Assembly: GCF_000524195.1 (NCBI RefSeq)
Contig: NW_020170384.1
Span: 1,612,517 to 1,676,516, forward strand
DNA length: 64,000 nt
Source: Echinococcus granulosus
Taxonomy: Eukaryota; Platyhelminthes; Cestoda; Cyclophyllidea; Taeniidae
Reading direction: 5' to 3'
The position numbers and the translations under genes were made by a program. Of the stretch, positions 24,030 to 62,400 are shown piece after piece. The notes under the pieces are model-generated. The model had not been told where the DNA came from. It searched no databases and saw nothing but the letters and a program-made list of their open reading frames with translations. Every line of letters begins with the position of its first letter. Within the stretch, counting starts at the first letter, position 1.

Positions 24030-25136
24030 TTAATGTGAATGTAGTTTGCATTGTGTGTAAAGTGGGTGGTGGTGGGCATCTTCGCACCGAGGGGACGGCT
24101 GGTCTCTGAGTCTGGTCTCGCGGGAGCGGGTCGGGATACTTGTGGCCGCGGTGCAGTCCCGGAGCTCGAGTTGTTCGTGGGTTGGGTGGGAGCTCGGTTT
24201 GCTTCGCAGTGTGGGTGCCTTTGTTAAGATGATTTCAATATTGTCATCGTACCGAGTGCCTGGGCTTACTAACTCGACGGTGACGTAAGGGTGGAACCAT
24301 TCTGCTCAGACTTGAAATCGAACGGATGGGGTGTGTGAAGTGGATACATTTTAACTTCCGAGCAAAGTACAAGCGTCACTCTTCCGAGTTTCTGCCTCAC
24401 GTCTTAGGATGCGACAATTGAGCGCAATCAAACTCTTTAATTTTTTCATGGTTTTATTTGTCAGAATCGAGGTGCAATAATGCGTAAAGAACCGCATCAT
24501 ATGAAATAAGGTCCAGCCCAATCACGTGAAAATCAGATCAACCGATTTAATGGGTCTTGTGTGCACTCCAGTGGAAGAAATTTGGCTTCTAGGTTTTGTG
24601 TAATAGGTGGTATTTTGCTTTTGGTTTCCACACAGTTTTCTTCTAACTTTATTCGCATTTAATGGCTGCGTTTTTTGGACCCACAACGGGATCCGGTAGT
24701 TTCTCTGGTTTTCATGACAATGTTATTCTGATTTTGATGTTTTAAAGCCCGGCATTATTTGCAAACCTATGAAAACACGAAACTTCTTTCACTAGGGTCT
24801 TACGGTCTCTTGTTTGCTTTTCGGGTTTGTCTTAAACTAAGAAGTTTGATTTGGTAGGTCTCAACCAAAGCTTCTTCACATACCTATCATTAATACGATT
24901 ATTAGTAAAACTTTCATAGGCTGACAAATTGTCCACTTCTTCGTGCCTTACACTCTCGGAGTATTTTTGATCTCAGAGTTAATTTTGCGTTTGCATCGCA
25001 TTTTTGATGGAAATAGTCTAGATAGCTCAAAACTGCTCTTTTGGAATTTTAATTGTGATAATAATGATCCAAAAGCAGCGTCAGTCGGATCATTTCAAAT
25101 CGATGAATGCTGCGAATTTTTAGGTGTTTTATTTGG
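24030..25136. other. FANCI-like/ATM intergenic interval with a GC-rich patch
   Basis: The 1.1 kb between the FANCI-like stop and the ATM start contains an abrupt GC-rich, CpG-containing stretch at about 24060-24240 in otherwise AT-rich DNA. A 3' splice-like TTTTTAG ends at 25123, 13 nt before the ATM ATG, and could serve a 5'-UTR intron or spliced-leader addition. Confidence 0.5.
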
Positions 25137-50807
<25,671 letters not shown>

Positions 50808-51928
50808 ACGTTTGATCCTATGCTCTTGATTGCCCCTTATAATGTCTTCGTTGTTCTCCCGGTGAACCACTCCCCCCACTTCCTACTCATTGTTAGGAAA
50901 TCTGCTTTCCCTCGCCCCTCCCATCCCCCTCTTCCCAAATATTTTTTTTACAAAAGTTGGTGTTTTTAATGCAACAGTCTTTCCACTTGCTCGTGTTTGC
51001 TGTCGAGGCACAGAAGACAAGCACATGAAGCTTGGAGACTAATTACCTTTAAATATGTACCGGAAAGGTAACTAAAATGATTAATGGTGAGTCTCGCCTT
51101 GACATAAAGAAACCTCCCACACTTTATTCTCTTCACCCAGTTACCAACTGGATCTGTATGTAGATGGAATTGCCTGGTAACCCATGTAAAGAACGATACA
51201 GGACCGGGAGTTATGTGAGGCTCAAGATAGCGCTTCGCAACTTTTAAATATACTTCAAGATGGTGAATGCCAACGCCAAGACACGCTTTGTAAGACCTAA
51301 TGAACAAAATCGGTTGACTAGTTCCATTTATCCCCTCTATTTCCCGCGATTTTGTAGGCATTCCGGAGGTCGAACATACGCAGCACTATCCGCCGATATA
51401 TGGCTCACTGAAAGCCAAAGAACGTCTGCAAATCGCCTCATAAACTTTTCTACCTTACCATCTTATGCATCCAAGAATCCTTAGATGTTTGCGCATCTTG
51501 CTTGAGGAAAACGTTCAGTGTCAAGAAACGTGTAAAAGTGAACATCGCGTCTTTTATTGGCGCAGTATCCCTAAATGTTGTGTGAGTGCCAATGAAATAC
51601 CCTGTAATAATTCACAACTACACTTCAAAGCTTGAGATCCACAAATTGGCACTAAGGACTACATTTAAACGAAGTACTTTGAGTTGAGCGACCCGAACAT
51701 TGAGATAGCCATGGCTAACTGTAAGATAAACCCTGCAGCACCACCAAAGACACCTGTCTAACTGTCAAGTGCTCGCAATAAGTGCAATAGCAAGTTCAAC
51801 GTCTAGTGGAACGTTGCCGATACATATGGATAAAGATTAGCCGTGAAAATTCACAAGAATATTCAGATATTCTGACGGTTAAGAAAAAAATAGTTCTCAC
51901 GGGGCAGAAACGAGGGACAGGAGGAGAC
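50808..51928. other. Convergent 3' ends of ATM and NUS1
   Basis: About 1.1 kb between the ATM stop (plus) and the NUS1 stop (minus). A minus-strand AATAAA (plus-strand TTTATT near 51552) is a possible NUS1 polyadenylation signal, although it lies about 370 nt past the stop. A minus-strand open frame at 50966-51361 has no recognised product. Confidence 0.5.
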
Positions 51929-52986
51929 CTACCGACCCCACCGCTTTGTAATTCTCGAGTATAAACGAAGAAGACTGATAAAGTCTGAGGAATTCATACT
52001 TTTATGGCTTGGCCATTTTCTGAAATTAAACCACACATTAGTTTGTAATGAAAAAGGACTCGAAACTCCAACAGAACTACAAAGTGCTCAATATGACAAA
52101 CCCGCACTTAGAGGTATGTAAGGACCGATCCTAATAATTGAAAGCAATGCAAACCTAATGCTAATAAAATGGCAGCAAGAAATTCAAATATCTGAAAGAA
52201 TTTGCACTTAAATATACGATAAATAGGAGGAGAGGCACAAACTAACTCACAGAATCTCAGTCTCTCCGCTATGCCAGGGCAAAAGACCGACCAACGAAGG
52301 CGGACCAAACAACACAGTGAGTTCAATTGATGGTATCGGACAGATGCCTTTTAAAAATAAAATTCAGAAAGAAACCCTACTGTAAAGTATTTTGTCAATG
52401 GTATTGGAGGTGACCGAATCTAATGAAGATGAAGAGAGGCATTTTGCTGCGGATGATACTAAATGATGTCCAGTACTAAAGTCCATAAAGTGCACACAAG
52501 AGGACCGACCCTTGGAATAAACTAAAGATATAAGCATACTAGAAAAGAGTACCTGTTAGGCCTTTCACGCTGCTGGAACATTTGATTTCAGAACAGTCAA
52601 CGTTTTTCAATTTCTCCAAATGAGAGCGTGCTAACATAAGAACGGAAGAATTAGAGACTTCTCATAAAACGATGATTAAACGGCCTACTTGATTTAGCTG
52701 CGACCGAAATGTCCCCAATTTGAAGACTTATGGATAACAGAATTAACTGACATAAAGTGGGAATGGATAAATCATCTTCATAAATCACAAATGCAATGTG
52801 ATCCAAATTTTGAATAGGCTTATCCACAAATAGAAATGAAGCATCTGTAGAATTCAAACCACCATTCAAGTATCTGTTGAAAACGTGTTTTATGTCGAAA
52901 ATCCCAGCACACAGCCATGTGACAGATGCATACAAAATCAGAGTAAGTGAATGCAGCAAGCGCAGTAGAACGACCTTCAGACTCAT
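51929..52986 (-). CDS. NUS1: NUS1 / Nogo-B receptor, dehydrodolichyl diphosphate synthase subunit
   Basis: Non-catalytic partner of DHDDS in ER cis-prenyltransferase, which makes the dolichol backbone for glycosylation. Seen: exons 52986-52689, 52630-52553, 52521-52381, 52347-52251 and 52019-51929 join in phase into 234 aa; introns are 58, 31, 33 and 231 nt. An N-terminal hydrophobic helix (LKVVLLRLLHSLTLILYASV) is followed by LDHIAFVIYEDDLSIPTL, CVHFMDFSTGHHLVSSAAK, CPIPSIELTVLFGPPSLVG, LLPWHSGETEIL, WPSHKSMNSSDFISLLRLY and a C-terminal KRWGR. Each aligns by eye to human NUS1 in the same order, including FGP...GFLPWH..LTEI and LPSHLNISYEDFFSALRQY. The human end is RLGK, so the last residue differs (K to R). 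The ATG at 52986 is the first in-frame ATG. It converges with ATM and diverges from EFR3. Confidence 0.9.
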
Positions 52987-53459
52987 CTTAAAATGCACAC
53001 GTGGGTCCGTATACGAATATAAACTGTTAGGAGATAATGTTTAAAAAAAGGCAAACGAATCAATATTTATCAAAAAATTAAAGTCCTACATCACCTTTAA
53101 AAATACGGTTTGTATAAAGCCATGCCATTTAGGACAGAATTTTACTATTAACTTCCTGACCAGTAAAGAAGATTAAGGGCCCAGACTGAAAATTTAAAGC
53201 CAGCAATTGCTTTTGATTTTGGTAGAGTCCTTGTGAGGCTTGACATTTTCTGATATCCTTGTTATTATTGGTACTACGAATTTAAAGGCACATCAGTATA
53301 AATCGTATATCTTCGTACCTGCCTGTGTGTCATCTTTTTTAATAATTAAAAGTTTTGAAGACAAATCCCTGGCCTATTTTGCAAAATTGTGGATGGCTGA
53401 TAGAGGGGCTATTCTGAAGGCAGTGGTGTTGCGTTGAGCCTATACACTTTCTGGCCGCG
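52987..53459. promoter_or_regulatory. Shared upstream region of NUS1 and EFR3
   Basis: Only 473 nt separate the two divergent start codons, so both promoters or 5' UTRs must lie here unless distant 5' exons exist. The sequence is AT-rich and I recognise no defined promoter element. Confidence 0.45.
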
Positions 53460-56400
53460 ATGCCTAGGCGTCTGGATGGCCGCCTCCTTTTCGGCTGTGG
53501 TCCCTGTAGGCCCAAATGGGTAAAAGTTGTTGACAATATCTACACCGGAAACCACTCGGTAATGTACCACCTTCAAATAATGTTGATGAATTTTAAGGAA
53601 GGGATCGACAAGTTAGTATGTCATTGTGCTAGAAAACCGGATAAGTTGGATAATATTGCAAAATATCTGCACAAGAGGCTGCTTTCTGATCTTCACCATA
53701 GGAATTATACGTACTGTTGCAATTTTTCTGAAATTTTTAGAAACGTCAATATAACTATGGAAGCCATCAGCGCCTTAGTCAATACCTGCTATCGTCTAAA
53801 ACTCAATCTTTTTGACTCCAGTTTCCTAAAAATGGTCCTATTACTGTTGGAACAGGACTTGCCAGAACTTCAGTTACTTGGCACCAAATCAGCAAGTTTA
53901 TTAAGACACGTATAGTGCCGTAGTTTCTAGGATTTTCGCAAATAGAGGAGGATGCCCCTAGTTATTATCGAGAGTATGATGATTTAGTGGATCATTTTAC
54001 TAGGATGGCGTACTCAGAGCTGCCAAACGAAGCCGAACGGAAGAAGTAGTGATAACTAACGAGAATTAATCATACTTTCTAGGGTTCGTCTGGCAGGAAT
54101 AAAGGGGCTTCAGGGCGTTGTTAGGAAAACTGCTAGGGGTCAACTGCGAATGAATGCTCTGCAGAGCATGGAGAAAATTATTCCAGCACTCCTTTTCAAT
54201 ATTCACGAAAAGTATGGCGAATTTTCTAATTTTATGAATTACCTCACTCGGCGTTAGGTTAGCATTATCTGTATTTGAAATAAAACCGATTTCCTTTTAG
54301 ACCACCAAATGATAACGAGGCGGATGAATCTGAACCTGGATGCCAAGCCGTGTTCGTGTTCAAAGATGTAGTATGCCGTGCTTCTTTCACAAACCTCATC
54401 CCTGTTGTTTCCGCAATGATTACGCAAGTTGTTGTGTTCTTTCACTTTCACATCTTGTTCCTCCGTACAATCAATTCATTCTAACATTGGTTTCATCCAC
54501 AGGTTATAAAAGCTTCTTAGTAAAGGATACACTTATATAATTGCCTCACATTATCTTTATGAGCATTCATTTCTTTGTTTAGTCACTTTGATAACCATAG
54601 ACTGTGGACTCCCAGCGATTTCCCTCTTCTAGTTTTCGGATACTTGTTGGATTCTATTAAGGTAATCTTAAATCACTTTTTGCGGATAATATACCCCATC
54701 ATATTTAACTAGATTAAGTTTGACAGATGTAGATGACGTTTTGGCTGCTCTCTTGCTGCTTCAAGCTAAATTCCTTTTTCTCAAATTAGAACATGCAAGT
54801 CGCCCACAATCTCGTAAAGGAACTCATCAATTATCTGCGTAAAAGTGACACAAGATTAACTACTCTTCAACGAATTTCCGTTGTTATGGTAAGCTGTCAT
54901 CCATTTTGTACAGTTCCTTGACTGTCACAAAGGGGCTATTGAGTGAAATAATTTCACCGCAAATAATTCGTATCCTGTTATTGTGTGTGATCTCCCAAAT
55001 AGAGAACTCTGCTCATCGTTATATTGCCGGCTAGTATATTTACTTTTGTGTGGCTTATTTATGCAGCATGTTTATGCTACTTGGCCCACTTTTTTTCCCT
55101 TATGGTAATTGGTCTCCTCTGAATTTTATATTTTGATATTGTCTTTTAACATTCTGTTAAATGGCATTTCACGAGCCCAGATAAAAGGACTCGAGACGTC
55201 ACTTTGTAAAAATTTGCAAGTGTGTGTGCGGTTTAGGTGTAAGAAGCTGGTTAATTTCTATTTTCCTTGGTGTTTCAATTTTGCCGCTCTCGCATGCCCC
55301 ATTTGCGCGATCAATAGGCGCCACTAAATTTGAGCGTGCCTGCGGCTTGTCTAATGCGAGACGTAGGATCATGGGAGCGGGGCAATCTAACCATAAACTT
55401 CAACCACCATCGCTTCACAACATTCGATTCAATCGTGGCAATTCGCAGCGCATCTTCTCTCACAAAGCCCTTCCCGGCAGTGATGGTCACGCACTTGGTG
55501 TAGTCGGTGTGGGGGATTTGGAGTCCAGTAACCCACCAAGCAGCTTTGAAAGCGAGAGTGCAAGCGTCTCCCTTTCCCACTCTTTTACCCTCGCGGGCTC
55601 GGCCTCCTCCTCTCCCACTCCACCCATTGAAACGGTGATGATGCTTCTGGGAGAATCGAAACCACCTCGCGAGAAGGGCGGTAGCAGGAAGGGGAAACCG
55701 GTTTCTTGTGGTGACGAAGCTACTGGTGAGCGCCAGCACCATCACCCGCAGCCTAGAAAGCGAGCTCCTCTGGGATTCTCAATAATGCCCGCTGGAGGCG
55801 TGGCTCTGACAGTCTACATCAAGACCCCTTTGCAACGGGCGGGCACGGAGGATTGGAAGGTCTTTGGGAAGAAGGCGGAACGATATCTAGCAGGACTGGA
55901 GCGGCAGTATAATTGCAGTATCATGTTATTTGATAGACAATCCTGGTTTAGAGGCGTGCCCATTCGCAAGCTAAGAATTGTGGGCACTAACTGTCAGGAT
56001 GTACTGAAGTGCAAGGGCGGACTACCGACTTTCATTTCCGAGAATTTGATTACTTCGGAGGATAACTATGTAGACACTCTAGGCTACCAGTTTCATGTGC
56101 GGTAAACTTGGAAATGAACTCGTTTATTGTAAATAAATAAAATAAATAAACAAGTAAACGTAAAAGTGGTGATAATGCTGGGTTTGTCCAATGACTCGGG
56201 AGAAGGAGGTGGGATTTCTCAATTCCTACTTAAAAGTATCACCCTAACCACTGGAGATCTTTTTTTCTTGCTTTTAGGTTATCGATAAGTCAGTCATCAC
56301 TCTTGCCAAAGGTGCCATTGGTCCTGATGTCTTTCACAATTTTAAAGCTCTACTACAGGTAGTAATTCTTCCCTTATCATCACCTCGAGAAAGTGATTTT

Positions 56401-59400
56401 CTACAGGGATATCACTAGCTACTTGAAATGTCTTGCATTGCCCACTGCCGGCTTATAATAATTATTCAAAGCAGAACTGATTGATATGCATATTTCGATT
56501 TTCGGCTTTTCTGAATTCGCTGAAACAAGTCTGAAACGGCAATTTCTTCATTTGGTTTAAAATTGTTGATGGTAGCTTCGGAATCGGCATGCCAGTTCAC
56601 GCATGTGATATAAAAATTTCTGTGGGAAATAAACAGCCGTCATCCGGTAACTAGCAATAACCATGTCTTTTCGTTAGCGTCTTGCAACCATCCGAACGCT
56701 CTTCTCTGTTATCACCTATTCGGTAGTGTGAAAGCAGAAGCTCTCTCCTATTCATCATTTCTGACCGTGTACCACCTTGTTGTAGCCTACGGTGAGGTCT
56801 TCACTTATTGAAATAGGCATTTCGATTCTCTGAGAGTACGTAAATAGGTCTGCTCATAATCAAATGTTAATCTTGATCATGAAACACGGGCAGTGGGTTA
56901 ATTTATTCTCGCACCGAGAACTCTTTCATTATTCCGACTGTCTCAGATTTACTTTTAGGAGGTGCATTTGTAAACTTCATTTTCTTCTGCACAACCAGTA
57001 GGAGTCGATGTGGATTCAAAATTGGAATCCAATTTATCTCTTTGATACTCGTTCTTGAATGACTTCAATCTACTTCCATGAGGCAGAATCCGTGTCGAAA
57101 CATTAAGTACACGCACAGAGCCACTTGCATAATAAATACGATTAATTATCATAGCCCATTCACCACTGATGGCAGATTTGCCAGTCAAATCGGAAATATG
57201 TCATATTTGCAGGAGTGGGGACTGAATTTCTTCTCTAAATACCCTTCAGCTGCTATATTTATACACCCATCCCGATAGTATTCAACTGGTACTTTTAAAG
57301 CAGCTTTGGCGTAGAAAGACTCGTCAGTACTGCAGAACCATTCTGAAATAGCCTGCTTAGTCACCCGCACTTGAAGCTACCCTGATACCCAGTGTGAAAA
57401 TGACTTGTTAAACAACACCTGTATCACCTCTAGATCTTGAGGTCCAGCATTGAAAAGACCTCGAAGGGTGTTGGAGCCGATGAGCAGCGTTTCCATGACG
57501 CAATCATGAATACGATTGCCGAGTTCGCCAAAAACCTCCCGGATGCCCAAAAGATTGAGATTTTGAAGTTCATTCTTAACTTCGATCCCCTTCCAAGGTA
57601 AGTGCAATGACTCAAATGAATTGAATGTACAATTCGCATCTGTCCATTCGCTTATCTTCTGTCTCCGCATTTTCAGTGGACGGTCTAACAGCAAAGATTA
57701 CTCTAAACCGATGGTGAAAGTGTTGGTGAAGACCATGCTCACAGTGGCAACGCAATACCAAACAGTGGCCATCTCGAATGCTATCGATTCGGACTTTTTA
57801 CGCCTTTTGCTCCACGGAGTGGCTCTTGATCCCGACGCTTCCATTCGGGTTTACGTGCAGAAGATTCTCCACGCTCTCATTGATCGACACAACAATGCTC
57901 CCAAACTCCTTAAAGTCAGGTTAGCGATAACAGGTTTGAGCTAATAAATATTTAACCCTACGGTTTTAACCCCGATGTAGCATTAAAAGCGAACTGTGCC
58001 ATCTTGACAGTAGTCTTCCATAAAATAGATGAAGAATTACGAGGGGTAAGACTAAGATGCTGAAATCCCTTAAAATACAGTCTTTTATGCTTTACTGGGT
58101 ATGACAGCGAACCGGTAAAGAGTTTGATGGATAAATTTGGTAATTTATTTATGTTACTTGTAGCAATCTTTTTCCACAGAGAACATGGTCAATAAAGTGA
58201 TGAAACTGAACGTTTTCCTTTGCAGAAAGTGGATGGCCATTTAGGAGAGTAGATGAGATGGTTAGTTAATGCACGGTTTGGTGTATACAGGCAATGGCAG
58301 AATTTCCATTGTCTAACTTCTATGGTTTGAGTAGCGTCGGTTCCACCATTAACCACTGCAATCCATTCTTTATACGTAGTGTATTATTATTATTTCTTCT
58401 GAACTGATGTGTCGCCGATGCAGTTTGGCTGGTCATGTGTTCATACTGTTAGTGGAGAGGTTGAAATCATGCTTTTCACAACCTAGCTAGAATTGAATAT
58501 CTAAAATAGTGGATTTGGTAGTCTGTTGCTCCATGATCTAGCAAGTCGTCGACTTGTATGTTCGATTGTCAAAAGCAAACGCCTTTTTTTTCACAAAAAG
58601 GGTAGATGTGACAGCCAGTTGACGCAAGATCTGGTGAGTAGTCAGTCCAACTCCTATGGATTGAACGGCATTGTTTTTATAAGACACCTACTTTAATGCC
58701 AAGATCGTTTTTCTGTGCATCAAAGTGCATTGGCTTGGCCTCATGTTATCTGCCCAAGTTTCCTACCTTTCACATCTATTTTCAATAGTTCAGTGTTCCT
58801 GGCCCGACAAATAAGCTTTTACATTAAAATGAAACTTGAAGATAACAAAAGTGAAGTGCGTGGTGGGGGGAGGGACATAACAACTCGCCACTGATCTCCG
58901 TTGCGTTGTTTGAGAATGCCTTTTATTTTATTCTCTTGTTTGCGTCGGCGTTAATTAACATATTTCTCTTGCAGAATATATCCCCCTGAGGAGGTCACGA
59001 ATGTCTACACTCGAGAGAAGCCTTCTCGACAAGATATTTTATTCATGAAAAAGGTGATGGTTGTTGACTCGTTTTGCAAAGATAAATGTTTTGGCCACCT
59101 AACTTTTTACGATGATTTGTTATTCAGATGAGAAATATTGGCAGGTATATTGTTCCTACGAGAGCTGCGGATTTGTATTTTCTACTGTTGTCATTTTTTT
59201 TTTCACATTAACACGCCTTTTTTTTCTCTGAAGGGAGGTTATTGCGCTTTTTTTTGTAGCTCAGTCCTTGAGCTAGTATCAAAATCATGCTCTTAGCTTA
59301 CTTACCACATCTGCCATTACTGGTTTTTCCCTGCAGACTGGCTATCTGTTGACGGAAAATACCTTCCACCAGATGTTGGATCCCAGCAACAAGGTTGACA

Positions 59401-62400
59401 ACCTCGAACACCTGATGTGCACCATTGGCCTAGTGGCGTTGGAGATGGGTGCCGAAGAGGCATGTTTTCTCCCTCTTTGTAGAACCCAACTTAAATCTTG
59501 CTTCAGCTCTGCGTCTGGTTGGGGTCTTTTTATCATTTTTGGCTCTATGGCGTTTAGCCTTGGTGGAAAATTTACTTATACGACGGTTGAAAACCCAATT
59601 AAGGCCAGGGGATATTCTTTCTCTGTTCACATGCCTCTATGCATTAATTGGGGTGCTTATGCATTTTTTATGTTCTAAATGCTAGATGGGGTTAAATCAG
59701 AAAACTTATTTAAAGACCCCTTCGTGTGGAAGATGTGAAGGCTTCCAACCAACTGTAAGGTTTGCTTGATCAACAAATTGAATTAATTAACGAAGCTCCC
59801 CTTGCAGGTTCTCGTGGAACTGCTGCGTTTGGTGCTAGCGGTGCAGCAGAAGACCACGGAATCTGATGGAAGTCTTCCTTTGCCACACCTCTGTGCTATC
59901 CATGCCGTGCTTGCCACTGTGATGTCGATCATCGTCCCCATTTCTTCTCTCAGGGAATCTCTTCAATCGCATGTGCAAGGCGTAAGTTAGTACTTTTTTC
60001 TGTTTAATTGCAATCACTACGCTCCGACGCGGTGACTTTTAGACCAGTTTCCTTGATTTCAAGTCTACTGCGTCAGTGCAAGGTATTGCTAAAAAGGATT
60101 TGGCTAGCTTTTGTCACTGTTGCTGTTGTCTACATCACGTGATGGCAGGACACGTAATTGCGCTGACTCATTCCTGATCCATAAGATCTTGTTTTCTTTC
60201 TTCGTTCTCTTCATCCGACGCTTGTGTGTGTATCTAATGATTTTTGTGTTCTTACACTAGGCGATTTTGATGAATGTTGATTAAGCACGTGACTTCTGAG
60301 AGACGTGTCTTTTGGAGCACTGCCGAAGACCTCCAGGGTCACGTCTTCGGGCAAAGTGTTGGTGAATTTTTATCTCCGTGTTTTGATTGATTCTAACAGG
60401 TCAAAAAAATAATTTTGACGTTTAAAATTGTCCATACTTTGCCGAAAATAATTTTGCATTTAAAAGGTTTTATTGGTGACGGAGATCTTAAAATTTGCGC
60501 TACCAGCATCACGCGTATCCCACATGTAGCCTTTATGGTTTTATAATAATTGGTTATCCTAAATCAGGACGGAAGTAGATGTAGGATATTCCTGGCTTAA
60601 TGATAATCACACCTAGTTTTTCATCAACACGACTTTAGGGGCAACCTCTTTTGTAGGCTGTGTAGTCGATTTTCCTCTTCGATCCCGATGGCGAACGTGT
60701 TAATCGTCAAATTGACTCCGTTTATTTATTTATTTATGGAGGTAGTAGCACACACAGCCTTTGTCACTTGCATTTATTACTCTAACACTGTTGTGACGAT
60801 GTGGTGCGCCCCGTGTCTTCCCCGCAGTTCTAATTGGCCGTACTGGTAAGCAAGAAGATTTACCACTAACCTACGGAAAATCTGGAAAGCTTTAGGCATG
60901 GCCGGAGGTACGGATCACAGGATCTCAAGATCTGGTATATTAGCACTAAAACAATCATCAACTAACTACAGTGGCATTAGATTACCAAGCAGTTAATTTT
61001 GTAAAGGTACCCAACTGGAAATGCCAGCATCCGAAGGTGGTGCAGGGAAACTGAGTGATTCTACTCAGTGATATTTTTTGTTTAAAAAACATTTATTTGG
61101 AAACATTGTTATATAGCGAGTGTATTTTGCACGCCGCCCACATTTCGCAAGTCGTCCATGTAAGGCAGGTTCACTCTTGTCGCACCACCTCTCCACCTGG
61201 CTGCAATTTTTATACGATTCTGTCCAACCGTCTATCTAGGCAGCTTTCATTGTAGAGAAACACTGGCTTTTGTATCTTATTCATTGCTAACAGTTTGGAC
61301 AACAATGTTATTGACTGACTTCTTATTCATTCATTTCAAATCCTGCCTTAGCAGGTACGAAATATCTATATTATTACTCGTTTTCAACCTAATTACAAGC
61401 TGATAAGTTTTGCAGAAACCTCCTTTCAAGATATCAGTGCAATCTGCCCTAAAGAGTATTCGAGAATGCGTTTGGTCGTAGCATTCAAGTTATCCCGGAA
61501 CACCTAATAAGACGGAGTCTATAAATATCATGGTTTTAGCACTCGTGAGCGTATATTGCTTTAATTGAAGCTACACGAGGTAATTCAAACTTCCATTCAT
61601 ATTTCTTCCTCCAGTGCACGTGATATTAACTGGACGATTGCTATCAGCTTAGAGAATGAAAAATACATATGGAGTGATTGTATTCAATGTTTCATTTAAA
61701 AAATGTTTTACTTATCTCTCAGGTTATAAAAACGCGTCGGGAAAGAGCACCTTACCTCCTCCCAGACGTCGCTTTCAATCGAAAAAATACGCAGGAAACG
61801 TAAGTCATACCTTAATCACAAAATTTTACGAAGACTGCTGCTCATGATCTGCAACAATTCACGCAAATACGTCTTAAGTTTGGTGCTGTGGAAGCTTCGC
61901 ATGCTCTGCTTCTTTTGAAGTGGTTTCATGCGTTCTCAAGTTCCGCACTATATACTTTTTCCTGTTGTGATTTTTCTCAGCTGTCATGCCACTTCTCATC
62001 TTCAATCTTCATTAAACTCAGTCACAAATTTTTTGTGCTGTCATTTTTTGTGTGTTGCCCTGGTGTGTCGCTGTGGCTTTTATTACCTCTCTGTGGGCAC
62101 TTTATGTCTGCAGTGTTGTGGAACCTTTTATTAGAGCAGCACTGCATCATTTTAGGAGCTTCAATTTGTTGCTGCATTTCGTGAATTAAGTCGAGACAGT
62201 TAATGAACTACATTCTGCGTCACAAAAGTTGATTGTTTTATGTAGTCCTACCCAAACCATTGCCGTTGACTGCTTGATTGCATCAATCTTCGTCACGCCA
62301 TGCCACTAGTGCTACTCCGATTCGACTACGAGTACCGATGCACGCGAAACCCTCGTATCATTTACCATTTGCCACTATGGTATTTGTAATCTTAAAGGCG

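Noticed and set aside
52108..52326. 72-codon minus-strand frame over NUS1 exon 4
   Set aside because: A different frame from the NUS1 reading; splicing exon 4 at 52251 to 52019 gives the conserved C terminus instead.
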